DNA from: Flavobacteriaceae bacterium
GTDB lineage: Bacteria > Bacteroidota > Bacteroidia > Flavobacteriales > Flavobacteriaceae
Assembly: GCA_002695445.1 (NCBI GenBank)
Contig: NZOY01000110.1
Coordinates: 2,577-25,101, forward strand
Direction of reading: 5' to 3'
Length of the DNA stretch: 22,525 nt
Positions 7,789 through 15,930 of the stretch are shown piece by piece. The notes beneath the pieces were generated by a model. The model was not told the DNA's origin. It did not search any database and saw nothing but the letters and a program-made list of their open reading frames with translations. The translations under genes and the position numbers were made by a program. Positions within the stretch are counted from its first letter, which is position 1. Each line of letters opens with the position of its first letter.

Positions 7789-8793
7789 TCAATATCTTAA
7801 AATTTGGTCGATGAGGTTAGATGTACTTGCTTTCATTTTTTTTCTAATTTTTATGTGACCATTTAATGCAATTTTTTTCGCTAAGGATTTATTTTTTAAA
7901 TAGTATTTACATTTATTTAGACATTCATTTACATTTTTAAAAAAAATTGCTTCTTTGTCTTCAGTAAAAATATTTAACATAGCTTTTGTGCGGTGTGAGC
8001 ATAATAATGTTCCAATCGCAGGTATTTCTGTTGATCTGGCTGTGATTGTATCTTTGTTTTGTTTGGAAAACAAACACAACGCTAATTCAGCACCTTGTAT
8101 TAGTTTTGAATAATTCCTATCATAAAAATGACCAATTTCAATTTTGTCTTTCATTTTTTCATAAAAAGGATCTTTTTCCCATCTTCCACCATAAATTTTA
8201 ATTGGCAGCCCATTATCAATTAATTTTTTTAAAAATTTTCCTCTTTCAGGAAACCATGTACCAACAAATATAATTTTGTTATTATATTTTTTTTTTTCTC
8301 TTAAAGATAATTTATATTTTCTGTGTATCTTACTATCATATGGAGGTAAAACCAATAAGCTGTTTTTAAGACCTCTTTTGTTAGCCAAATTAATTCTAGA
8401 TATATCTTGATATGCAATTACATCGTAGTACTTTGCTGACGATAGAAATAGCTTCCATTTATTTTTATCTCTATTAACAAAAGGGTTGTCATTACAAAAA
8501 AAAACTATTTTATTCGAATATTTTTTTAATTCTAAAATTAACTTTTTGCCAATAATTTCTCCAGATTTGACAAAAATAATATCATATTTTTTTTTTACAT
8601 TTTCTAAAATTTTATGATTTATTTGTTTTTCAAAAAAATAAGGAGAAATGTGATGAAATATTTTATTACTAATTTTTGGAATTGGTAAAATATTTCTGGT
8701 ATCTATTATTCTAGTATTTTTAAATTTATACTTAATTGTTTTAAATAGTAAAAAACTATTTCCGAATTTTGGACCTATAAATAAAATTTTCAT
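7789..8793 (-). CDS. CgeB-like glycosyltransferase (GT-B fold)
   Basis: 334 residues. The N-terminus MKILFIGPKFGNS starts a Rossmann-type domain, with YDIIFVKSGEII and FFCNDNPF in the acceptor half. The C-terminal half reads IIFVGTWFPERGKFLKKLI, then IKIYGGRW, then ARSTEIPAIGTLLCSHRTKAM, the pattern of the spore-maturation CgeB/Glyco_trans_1_2 family. These are nucleotide-sugar-dependent glycosyltransferases often found in polysaccharide clusters. The start codon overlaps the stop of the upstream polymerase gene by one base (TAATG on the minus strand), so translation is probably coupled. It is the last gene of the minus-strand operon that begins at 13571. An 11-T tract (8287-8297) inside it is in frame. 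The sugar is unknown. Confidence 0.85.
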   Translation of the reverse strand: MKILFIGPKFGNSFLLFKTIKYKFKNTRIIDTRNILPIPKISNKIFHHISPYFFEKQINHKILENVKKKYDIIFVKSGEIIGKKLILELKKYSNKIVFFCNDNPFVNRDKNKWKLFLSSAKYYDVIAYQDISRINLANKRGLKNSLLVLPPYDSKIHRKYKLSLREKKKYNNKIIFVGTWFPERGKFLKKLIDNGLPIKIYGGRWEKDPFYEKMKDKIEIGHFYDRNYSKLIQGAELALCLFSKQNKDTITARSTEIPAIGTLLCSHRTKAMLNIFTEDKEAIFFKNVNECLNKCKYYLKNKSLAKKIALNGHIKIRKKMKASTSNLIDQILRY

Positions 8794-10304
8794 TAAGTCG
8801 CCTTATTATCATTTGTGATTAACAGAAAATTAAATATTAAAATAAATATTACAATATTTCTAATTAACACAAACCAATCACTAATACCTATTTCTGCTAT
8901 CCTGATACTATACATAGGTAAAAATAATATCAGTATGAAAATCGTAGAAACACTATTGAGATAATTTATATTCATTAATTGGTAAAAGAGTAAAAACATT
9001 AAAACAATTAACGCAGGGTACACAATTAACCCAAAGAAACCAAAATCAATATAACTATAGCTTTGAAAACTATCTACTGTGTCAGTGTCATACAATGGTG
9101 AGTCAGTAATTGAGGATATTAGTAAATCAGAGGTTAAATAATTTTCTTTATTTGGAAAAATAATTTGTGGGATTGATTTAATAATATTGTTTTTTAACAA
9201 TTCACCATTAAGAAATTTATTTTTTGAATACTTCTCATAAAAAAAAATAGTTGCAAGTTCATGATTGTTTAATAGTCTTAAACTTATATTATTGATTGAT
9301 ATATCTTTAGCTTCTTTCCTGATATCATTGTTTGTAAAATAATCAAAAATTTTTCCTTCAATAACAATTTCCTTAAGATTTTGGCTTTCCCCTACCGAAT
9401 CCACTTCTGAAACTCTAATAAATTGTAAAAAATTTGTGAATTGAAATAAAAGAGAAATAAATAATACATTAATAATGAAAAATCTAACTTTTTTTATTTT
9501 TAATTCCGTTAACATAAAATATATAATTATTGCCAAAAACATAAATTGAACTGCCATTCTTCTCATAAAAAAACCATAAAAAATAAAATTTGATAAAAAA
9601 GAAAAAATTAAAAAGGCTTTATCAAAAAATCCTTTATTTTTGTTTTTTATATAAAGTAAATTTAAAAGAAGGTGGAATGTAGTTAGGAAATAATAAAAAT
9701 GTGTAAACCAGGTAGCTGAGTCGCTTTTATCATTTAGAATAAAAGCCCCACTAACTTGACTACCAAGAGTTCCTGAAAAAAAATATATAAATTCTATAAT
9801 AAGGCAGATAATGATTAATCTAAAATTCTTTTTTTTATCTACTCTTAAATTTTGTGATTTAATTTTATCTACTAATTCTTTTATTAAATCTAATTTAATA
9901 AAAGAATTAAAGAAATTTAACGTGATTAAAAATAAACAAAGATAGAAATTGGCGAAAAAGTATGTTTTTAAATCACAATAAAAATAAAACTTTATTATTG
10001 TATTAAAATCATTGCTTAAAAAAATATTATTAATAATTACAGATAGTATAAAATTAAGATAAGTTAAATTTAGCAAAAATAAAGTTAAGATTTGAGCAAA
10101 AAAACAAAAAATATAACTTTTATAAATCTTACAAAAAAATATTAAGGATATAATAATTGAAATAGAATAAAATATTAATGAAATATATATATCAACATCT
10201 ATATAAAAAAAAAAAAAATTTAATAAAACGTTTATAAACAGAAATTTAAATAAAAATTTATTAAAATTTTTATAATCTATGTTTATTTCAGATACATTCA
10301 TCAA
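8793..10304 (-). CDS. Wzy-like O-antigen/polysaccharide polymerase (membrane protein)
   Basis: 503 residues, almost entirely hydrophobic helices, about 10-12, with a larger loop at roughly 310-420 before the last helices. FYGFFMRRMAVQF (a membrane helix ending in paired Arg) and IPQIIFPNKENY are the short conserved pieces of the O-antigen polymerase group, where a helix-Arg-Arg segment and a 'P.iifpnK' segment recur. Sequence identity in this family is always low, so the call rests on topology, these pieces and the position between glycosyltransferase genes of a Wzx/Wzy cluster. It would join flipped repeat units at the periplasmic face. A 14-A run on the plus strand (10205-10218), which encodes the Phe run near the N-terminus, is in frame here, in contrast to the broken tracts elsewhere. 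Confidence 0.75.
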   Translation of the reverse strand: MMNVSEINIDYKNFNKFLFKFLFINVLLNFFFFYIDVDIYISLIFYSISIIISLIFFCKIYKSYIFCFFAQILTLFLLNLTYLNFILSVIINNIFLSNDFNTIIKFYFYCDLKTYFFANFYLCLFLITLNFFNSFIKLDLIKELVDKIKSQNLRVDKKKNFRLIIICLIIEFIYFFSGTLGSQVSGAFILNDKSDSATWFTHFYYFLTTFHLLLNLLYIKNKNKGFFDKAFLIFSFLSNFIFYGFFMRRMAVQFMFLAIIIYFMLTELKIKKVRFFIINVLFISLLFQFTNFLQFIRVSEVDSVGESQNLKEIVIEGKIFDYFTNNDIRKEAKDISINNISLRLLNNHELATIFFYEKYSKNKFLNGELLKNNIIKSIPQIIFPNKENYLTSDLLISSITDSPLYDTDTVDSFQSYSYIDFGFFGLIVYPALIVLMFLLFYQLMNINYLNSVSTIFILILFLPMYSIRIAEIGISDWFVLIRNIVIFILIFNFLLITNDNKAT

Positions 10305-10307
10305 AAA

Positions 10308-11489
10308 TTATAAACTTTTTTTTAAACTATCATTAACTATAATATCAAGTTTATCTACATATCTGTCCCATGTATTTTTTAAAGCAAACTTTTTTGCATT
10401 TTCAGACAATAATTTTAACTTATTTCTATCATCGGATAGTTCTTGTAAACAATTTAATATTGAAACTGAGCTTCTAATTGGGACAATCATTCCACAATTG
10501 TACTCTTTAATAATTTCTACTGGACCTGTATTTTCACTTACAATGATAGGACAACCAGTTGACAAAGCTTGTAAGGTAACAATTCCAAAACCATCTTGTA
10601 TGCTTGGCAAAACAAGAATGTGACACATGTTTATAATATTATTAAGTTTAATTTGTGGTAAGTGACCATAAACAATTACATTTTCTTTATTTAATTTATT
10701 ATCAAAAAAAGTTTTATCAACCGTGTCAGAGCCGATAACATGAAGTCTTTTAAAAGGATGTTTTAATTTATCAAAAGCGTCAATTAAATAGTGTAATCCT
10801 TTTTGCAAAGATTTTTGACCTATAAAAACTATATCGAAATATTTGTCACTCTTTTTGATCTTTTTATCTGGGAAAAAATTTTTTGTATCAGTTCCAAATT
10901 CATTTACACGAACTTTGTTCAACAGCGTTCCTTTGAAAGAATTCTTAGCAAAATTGGATGGGACCATAATAATATTAGCATCCTCATACATTTTTAACTC
11001 TGTCTCAACAAAATATGGATTAATTCTAAATTTTTTATTCATAAATTCTTTATATTCTTCAGCCAAAAGCTTTTCTTGATATAATATGTGAGCAGAGGAT
11101 CTTTCGCATATATATATTTTATTTTTTGACAACATCTTTCTCCCAGATTCTAAACCTGTGGGGCATAGTGCAATTAACACGTCCGCTTCAAACTTATTTT
11201 CAATAACTTCACAAATTTTTTTATCAATATACTTTCTATTTGAAATATCTAGGATTCTGGGAATAGTATCAAAATGTAAAAGTAATTTGTTTCTAACAAA
11301 TGGATACCTTAAAATTTGATAAATACCATATGCTCCAACCTTATTTCTTGGAAGGTTTTCTTTTTTAAGTTTAAACCATGGATAGCCACAAACGATTTTG
11401 CTCAATTGATTTCTTTCATAAAGCACTTTAGCAATAGAAAAGTGATGGTATTTGGCACCGCTGGCTAAAATATAATTATTTTTTTTCAT
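10308..11489 (-). CDS. GT4-family glycosyltransferase
   Basis: 393 residues with a two-domain GT-B layout. The N-terminal part opens ILASGAKYHHFSIAKVL. The interdomain region has IIMVPSNFAKNSF. The donor-binding domain runs from FIGQKSLQKGLHYLIDAFDKL to VLPSIQDGFGIVTLQALSTGCPIIVSENTGPVEII. In the usual EX7E motif, the first Glu is Asp and the second is Gln. A Gln at the second place occurs in a known-looking branch with 'GFGlvq.qAla.G', so this does not by itself mean inactivity. The stop lies 3 bp before the start of the polymerase gene and the start lies 24 bp after the flippase stop, all in one minus-strand operon. It would add one sugar of the repeat unit; which one is unknown. Confidence 0.9.
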   Translation of the reverse strand: MKKNNYILASGAKYHHFSIAKVLYERNQLSKIVCGYPWFKLKKENLPRNKVGAYGIYQILRYPFVRNKLLLHFDTIPRILDISNRKYIDKKICEVIENKFEADVLIALCPTGLESGRKMLSKNKIYICERSSAHILYQEKLLAEEYKEFMNKKFRINPYFVETELKMYEDANIIMVPSNFAKNSFKGTLLNKVRVNEFGTDTKNFFPDKKIKKSDKYFDIVFIGQKSLQKGLHYLIDAFDKLKHPFKRLHVIGSDTVDKTFFDNKLNKENVIVYGHLPQIKLNNIINMCHILVLPSIQDGFGIVTLQALSTGCPIIVSENTGPVEIIKEYNCGMIVPIRSSVSILNCLQELSDDRNKLKLLSENAKKFALKNTWDRYVDKLDIIVNDSLKKSL

Positions 11490-11513
11490 TTTAGTTAATA
11501 ATAAAAATTAAAA

Positions 11514-12854
11514 TTATTTTTTCACTTTTAATTTTTCAAAGCAATAAAAAAAATATATTAATGAAAAAATAAAACTTATTATTGATCCAGTCGTAAAAAT
11601 AAGAAAACAGTAATTAATTGAAAAATTATTTATTAATAATAAATAAAAACAAAAACTACATATTGATGTTATGATCAAATCTGAAATACTAAATACAAAG
11701 AAATTATTAATAGACATAAAAAAATTTACAAAAGATTTACGCATAATAAAAAAAAAAGCATCAAGAACTATTAAAATTAAAAATATTATGCTTAATTCAT
11801 ATTTAAAATTGGTCCACATATTGTAAGCAGAAGGACCTATAGTTAATGATAAAATTGTAAAAAATATCAGTAAGAAAAATATTATTTTATTAAATTTTAA
11901 AATATTTTTTTTTATTAATGAAATTTTATTTTTTGAAAATAACTCTGCAAATTCATACAATGATATATGGAGAATTTTCCCAAAAAATCTGGTCGGTAAA
12001 AAATAGAAAATAGTTTTAATAGTTACAACGTATCCAATTAACAATGGGTCTAAATATAATCCCATTATAAATATAATTAATGAATGTTTAATTAAAAAAT
12101 TTAATATATCAGCGGTATATCCCAAAGATAATTTAAATATTCTATAAATTTCTTTTTTTGAGATTAATCGAAGTGAAAAAAATAAGTGCTTATTATATTT
12201 TATGAAAAGATAATAAAGTAATACAAATTTAATGATTGAAAACAAAAAATAAATTAGAGTTGGATATAATAAGTTATCAAAAATAAACCCAGATAATGCA
12301 ATTAGCAATTTAGCAAATATATCTATAATTGCAGATGTATAAAAAGAAATATATATTTTTCCAACTGAATTAATTCCTGTTAAAAATATAGAATTTAATA
12401 ATTCAAGATATACTGTGATACAAATTAGAATTAATATGGTTTGAATTTCATTTTTACTAAATGTATCAAAAATAGATAGATCAATGAAATTTGTAATATA
12501 AGCAACCATAGCTAAAAGAGAAATAAAAAAAATATTTATTAAATTCAAAAAAATTGAATTTTGAAAAGTTTCATTAGACTGATAATAATTTTTCTTTGCG
12601 TTGCTTATCGTAATTTCCTGTATTGCCGCATTTTGAAAATTAATATTAAAAATTAAAAAGATATTTGGTATAGAAATAATAAAAAGCCAAATACCAAAAT
12701 TTTTTGGACCCCAAAAAAATAACATTAATGGTGTAAAAAATATTTGACTTACTATTTGCAAACCTTCAGTTGAAATACCTGATAAAAGGTTTTTTCTTAT
12801 TCTTTCTATTTGATTTGGATTTAAAATTAATAAATTTTTAAAAATTTTATTCAT
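11514..12854 (-). CDS. wzx: Wzx-like lipid-linked oligosaccharide flippase (MOP superfamily)
   Basis: 446 residues, the usual flippase size, with about 12-14 hydrophobic helices and no soluble domain. The N-terminus (NLLSGISTEGLQIVSQIFFTPLMLFFWGPKNFGIWLFI) matches the polysaccharide biosynthesis/MATE-like pattern: an amphipathic start, a first helix, then the 'l.. ...fGiw' stretch between helices 1 and 2. Paired sets of helices with short basic loops follow. Wzx moves undecaprenyl-diphosphate-linked repeat units from the cytoplasmic to the periplasmic face. The start overlaps the end of the FkbM gene by 8 bp. The neighbouring polymerase and glycosyltransferases support the role. A 10-A tract inside the gene (plus strand 11748-11757) is in frame. 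Confidence 0.85.
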   Translation of the reverse strand: MNKIFKNLLILNPNQIERIRKNLLSGISTEGLQIVSQIFFTPLMLFFWGPKNFGIWLFIISIPNIFLIFNINFQNAAIQEITISNAKKNYYQSNETFQNSIFLNLINIFFISLLAMVAYITNFIDLSIFDTFSKNEIQTILILICITVYLELLNSIFLTGINSVGKIYISFYTSAIIDIFAKLLIALSGFIFDNLLYPTLIYFLFSIIKFVLLYYLFIKYNKHLFFSLRLISKKEIYRIFKLSLGYTADILNFLIKHSLIIFIMGLYLDPLLIGYVVTIKTIFYFLPTRFFGKILHISLYEFAELFSKNKISLIKKNILKFNKIIFFLLIFFTILSLTIGPSAYNMWTNFKYELSIIFLILIVLDAFFFIMRKSFVNFFMSINNFFVFSISDLIITSICSFCFYLLLINNFSINYCFLIFTTGSIISFIFSLIYFFYCFEKLKVKK

Positions 12855-13176
12855 TCGATTTGTTATTTTTGTAGAGAATATCCTTCTGTACTACACCATA
12901 ATCACTAATTGTAGTTGGCATGTTTTCATCCATTTTATAAAAATTCATATCATACAGATATTTTTCTATTTCAATTTCAAGAGGCTGGCCTAAATATAAT
13001 TGTTTATTTGAGACTTCAATTAAAATATAATCTAATTGTCTTAATAATTTTTTACCACCTTTAAGCACTTCAAGCTCATAACCTTGTACATCAATTTTAA
13101 TCATTGCTGGTTTTGAAAAACTTATATTTGAAAATAGATCATCTAAAGTTTTTATAACGATTTCTCGTTTCTCCAT
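12847..13176 (-). CDS. FkbM-family methyltransferase, C-terminal part (after frameshift)
   Basis: Second half of the FkbM gene that starts at 13571. An ATG at 13176 opens the frame, but the same frame reads back to the A8 tract at 13193-13200 as KKNNDYKIMEKREIVIKTLDDLF. VIKTLDDLF followed by PAMIKIDVQGYELEVLKGG is the FkbM core (the 'liKiDveGyE..vl.G' motif). The C-terminus SDYGVVQKDILYKN matches the usual '..q.DvlFv' end. With nine rather than eight A the whole gene would be 241 residues, normal for the family. FkbM enzymes are SAM-dependent O-methyltransferases; here the target is probably a sugar hydroxyl. The end overlaps the flippase start by 8 bp. Confidence 0.85.
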   Translation of the reverse strand: MEKREIVIKTLDDLFSNISFSKPAMIKIDVQGYELEVLKGGKKLLRQLDYILIEVSNKQLYLGQPLEIEIEKYLYDMNFYKMDENMPTTISDYGVVQKDILYKNNKSNE

Positions 13177-13571
13177 AATTTTGTAATCATTATTTTTTTT
13201 GATATTTTTGTTTGTAAAAACGATGAACTATCAATTCTATTTGTCATAAATAAAATTTTATTTTTACTTTCTGAACCAATCCCATAATTAAAGAATGAAA
13301 TTCTTTTATTTTTATGAAAAAATTTTTTTTGTTTTAAGTACAATTCTTTAATTGGTTCTACAGAATATATTTTTTTATTTTTGAATAAACCTTCAACTAA
13401 TAATATAAATTGACCTTTATTAGACCCTATATCAAAAAAAGTATTTATATTTAAATTTTTAACTAAATTTTCTAATTCTATGCTGGCTGCAATATTTTTA
13501 AATAATCCTCTACACCAAGTTTTGTTTTTAATAATCTTAAATAGTTTAATTATTTTTTTAACGACTAACAT
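13152..13571 (-). CDS. FkbM-family methyltransferase, N-terminal SAM-binding part (frameshifted)
   Basis: First half of the FkbM gene and first gene of the minus-strand operon running to 7789. TFFDIGSNKGQF (45-54; Gly-rich SAM loop) and IYSVEPIKELY (68-78; acidic residue that binds the SAM ribose) are standard class I methyltransferase motifs, and NRIDSSSFL (111-119) matches the family's 'sSl' segment. After ISKK the frame leaves the family pattern at an A8 tract on the minus strand (plus coordinates 13193-13200) and stops at 13152. The two frames overlap by 25 bp. The 111-bp gap to the divergent SGNH gene must hold promoters for both genes, but no clear -35/-10 pair could be picked out. Confidence 0.85.
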   Translation of the reverse strand: MLVVKKIIKLFKIIKNKTWCRGLFKNIAASIELENLVKNLNINTFFDIGSNKGQFILLVEGLFKNKKIYSVEPIKELYLKQKKFFHKNKRISFFNYGIGSESKNKILFMTNRIDSSSFLQTKISKKIMITKLWRNEKSL

Positions 13572-13682
13572 GTTACTTATTTTGTATTCAAATTTTTTTA
13601 GTTGATAATTTAGTATTTTATTAAAATTCTACTATATGTTTAGACTAATTTTTCTGATATTGAATAAAAATGTAGTCTTAAA

Positions 13683-14810
13683 ATGAGATCATTAATTAAA
13701 TATCTTTCTATAATTTTTGTTTCAATAATATCATCTTTCATAATTTTTGAAATTTATGCAAATTATAGATCAGATTTATTTCCATCATATGGATGGCAAC
13801 AAAATAATATTCTCGAAAAGAAAATTGATAAATGTAACAAAAATAAAAAAATAGGTGTATTTGGAGATTCATTTGTAGAATATTTTGGATCAGATCAAAA
13901 TAATCTTGTAGAGATATTGGATCATAAATTTGAAAATTATAATCTTTGCAACTTTGGAATGTCTGGTGACTCTATAAATCATTATATTAGTAGATTTGTA
14001 AAAGTCGTCGAAAGCAATATTAAATTAGATAAAGCAATTTTCTTTATTTATGAAGGAAATGATTTTTATGAATTCAGATATGCTAAAGGAGAAAATTTTC
14101 AGTATATGGATTTAAATAATTTTAAAATTAATGGAAACAACATATTTGATTATTCTGATAAATTTATAATAGATAGAAAGTTACCTTTCTATAAAAATTT
14201 GATAAAATCAACGTATTCAATTAATTTTATATATAGAGAAATAATAAAAAAATATTTTTTCAAAAAAAAAATAGATCATTACTTTGTAAAAAATATCTAT
14301 AGTGAAGATAAATATTTTGAGGTCAATTTAAACCAAGCAATTAGTAGAATGGAAAAAACACCTCTTGAAATAAAAGAATTACTATCAGCTGACATTCTAA
14401 ATGTTAATTTTTACAAATTAGCATTAAGAAACCCAAATTATTTTAAAGAAATATTTAACCCAGATCCCAAGTTACTAGAATTACAAAAAAAAATAGCAAT
14501 TAAATACTTTAATTATATAAATAAAAAATGTGAAAAATATGCAATTGATTGCAAGATAGTAATAATACCAACAGATATGTTCTTATTTGAAAAGGCAAAA
14601 ATTAAATACCAAAAGAAATTTATGTTTAACGAACAAAATGAATATGGAAAATCAAAAATTGTAAATTTTTTAACTGAATATTACGGTAATATTTATTATC
14701 CCTCAAATATACTTAAATACAGTGATTATATTAAAAATGATATGCATTTAAATGGTAAGGGGAATCAAAATATAGCAAATTTTACTTACGATCTTTTTAA
14801 AATTAATTAA
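13683..14810 (+). CDS. Membrane-anchored SGNH/GDSL hydrolase-like protein
   Basis: 375 residues. One N-terminal hydrophobic helix (about 5-25) without a clear cleavage site suggests an inner-membrane anchor with the catalytic domain in the periplasm. All four SGNH blocks are present: FGDSF with Ser63, NFGMSGDS with Gly92, EGND with Asn126, and DMHLNGKGNQ with Asp353 and His355. SGNH enzymes are esterases or O-acyltransferases. In polysaccharide loci they often add or remove acetyl groups on the glycan. No acyltransferase-3 membrane domain is fused to it, so a partner may be encoded elsewhere, or it may be an esterase. It is transcribed alone, divergent from the FkbM gene and overlapping the convergent aminotransferase gene by 8 bp. 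The substrate is unknown. Confidence 0.8.
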   Translation: MRSLIKYLSIIFVSIISSFIIFEIYANYRSDLFPSYGWQQNNILEKKIDKCNKNKKIGVFGDSFVEYFGSDQNNLVEILDHKFENYNLCNFGMSGDSINHYISRFVKVVESNIKLDKAIFFIYEGNDFYEFRYAKGENFQYMDLNNFKINGNNIFDYSDKFIIDRKLPFYKNLIKSTYSINFIYREIIKKYFFKKKIDHYFVKNIYSEDKYFEVNLNQAISRMEKTPLEIKELLSADILNVNFYKLALRNPNYFKEIFNPDPKLLELQKKIAIKYFNYINKKCEKYAIDCKIVIIPTDMFLFEKAKIKYQKKFMFNEQNEYGKSKIVNFLTEYYGNIYYPSNILKYSDYIKNDMHLNGKGNQNIANFTYDLFKIN

Positions 14811-15930
14811 CCTTGTCACATTCATGTAGACAATCTTTTAATTTTTTGAAGTTAAAATTTAAAAAGTAAGGTATTTTAATTAAATACATTTTTTTTTGTA
14901 TACTCTCGGTAACTGGCAAAACAAATTTCTCGTTCCCAAATGCTTCCATTTTATGATGATTGTACCAATAATATGAATTGATGTTAAAATTGTGATTTTC
15001 AAATATTTTTTTTATTTTTACAATATTTTCAAAATTTTTCAAAATAATTGGATATCCTCCAAAAAAACCACCTCTCACTGAGTCTTTATTTAGCATCATT
15101 GTTTCCACACTTTTAGAATTTGAGATTAAGGAATCAATTTTATTATAAATACAATTTTTGTAAGTATTTAAAGTTTCAAGATTTTTAAAGTCAACATATC
15201 CTAAGGAAATACCCAAAGGATGTGCTCTTAATTTTTTTGACAGACCAGTTTTACTTAAAAATGCATATTTTGAATGTTTTCCAAATTCTTCACTGTGTCT
15301 ATTAAAATGCCCGTACAATGACATCCTATAATAATAATTTTTATCATCTGTTAAAGCTATGCCAGCCTCTCCTGCTTGAACTGCTTTATTACCTTGTAAA
15401 CTAAAACAACTAATATGGGCAAAACTTCCAATTTTTTTATTATTGTAAATTGCTCCATGAGCGTGTGAGCAATCTTCAATTAATTTTAAATTATATTTTT
15501 CAACAATTTTTATTATTTTTTCCATATTACAAGGATATCCCCAGGGATGAACAATTAATAAGGCTTTAGTTTGATTGTTGATTTTTTTTTCTAAATCTTC
15601 ACAATCAATTGTTAGTGTATTTTGCTCTATATCCACAAAGACAATTTTATGACCTAAATTTTTAATAGGACCTAAACTCGCATGAAAATTACTTGATGTT
15701 GTCAATATTTCATCATTTTTTGATAAATCTAGAGCATAAATAGCAGCCTCAATTGAAGAGGTGCCATTACAAAAACTTAAGCCATATTTTTTACCAATAT
15801 ATTTTGAAAATTCATCTTCAAATTTTTTAACAATTTTAGGGTATCCGGTAATTTCTCTTTTTAAAAAGGATAAATTTAATCTGATTATTTTTTCAATAAT
15901 TATTTTTATTAATAATAAAAATTTTAACAT
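14803..15930 (-). CDS. DegT/DnrJ/EryC1/StrS-type PLP-dependent sugar aminotransferase
   Basis: 375 residues. The family core begins at about 21 (FLKREITGYPKIVKKFEDEFSKYIG). It includes FCNGTSSIEAAIYAL (PLP-phosphate region), VHPWGYPCNM, IEDCSHAHGA with Asp153 that contacts the PLP ring nitrogen, and FSLQGNKAVQAGEAG with Lys182 as the Schiff-base lysine. These enzymes transfer an amino group, usually from glutamate, to a keto-sugar nucleotide, giving amino-deoxy sugars. The first 20 residues (MLKFLLLIKIIIEKIIRLNL) are an unusual hydrophobic, amphipathic extension. The ATG overlaps the stop of the GMC oxidoreductase by one base (TAATG), so the two are translated together. That suggests the oxidoreductase may supply the keto substrate, which is an inference. 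Confidence 0.9.
   Translation of the reverse strand: MLKFLLLIKIIIEKIIRLNLSFLKREITGYPKIVKKFEDEFSKYIGKKYGLSFCNGTSSIEAAIYALDLSKNDEILTTSSNFHASLGPIKNLGHKIVFVDIEQNTLTIDCEDLEKKINNQTKALLIVHPWGYPCNMEKIIKIVEKYNLKLIEDCSHAHGAIYNNKKIGSFAHISCFSLQGNKAVQAGEAGIALTDDKNYYYRMSLYGHFNRHSEEFGKHSKYAFLSKTGLSKKLRAHPLGISLGYVDFKNLETLNTYKNCIYNKIDSLISNSKSVETMMLNKDSVRGGFFGGYPIILKNFENIVKIKKIFENHNFNINSYYWYNHHKMEAFGNEKFVLPVTESIQKKMYLIKIPYFLNFNFKKLKDCLHECDKVN

Noticed and set aside
10279..11079. Open frames on the plus strand (10279-10623, 10803-10997, 10843-11079)
   Set aside because: They are antisense to the GT4 gene at 10308-11489, which has full family motifs; the plus-strand translations show no recognisable pattern.
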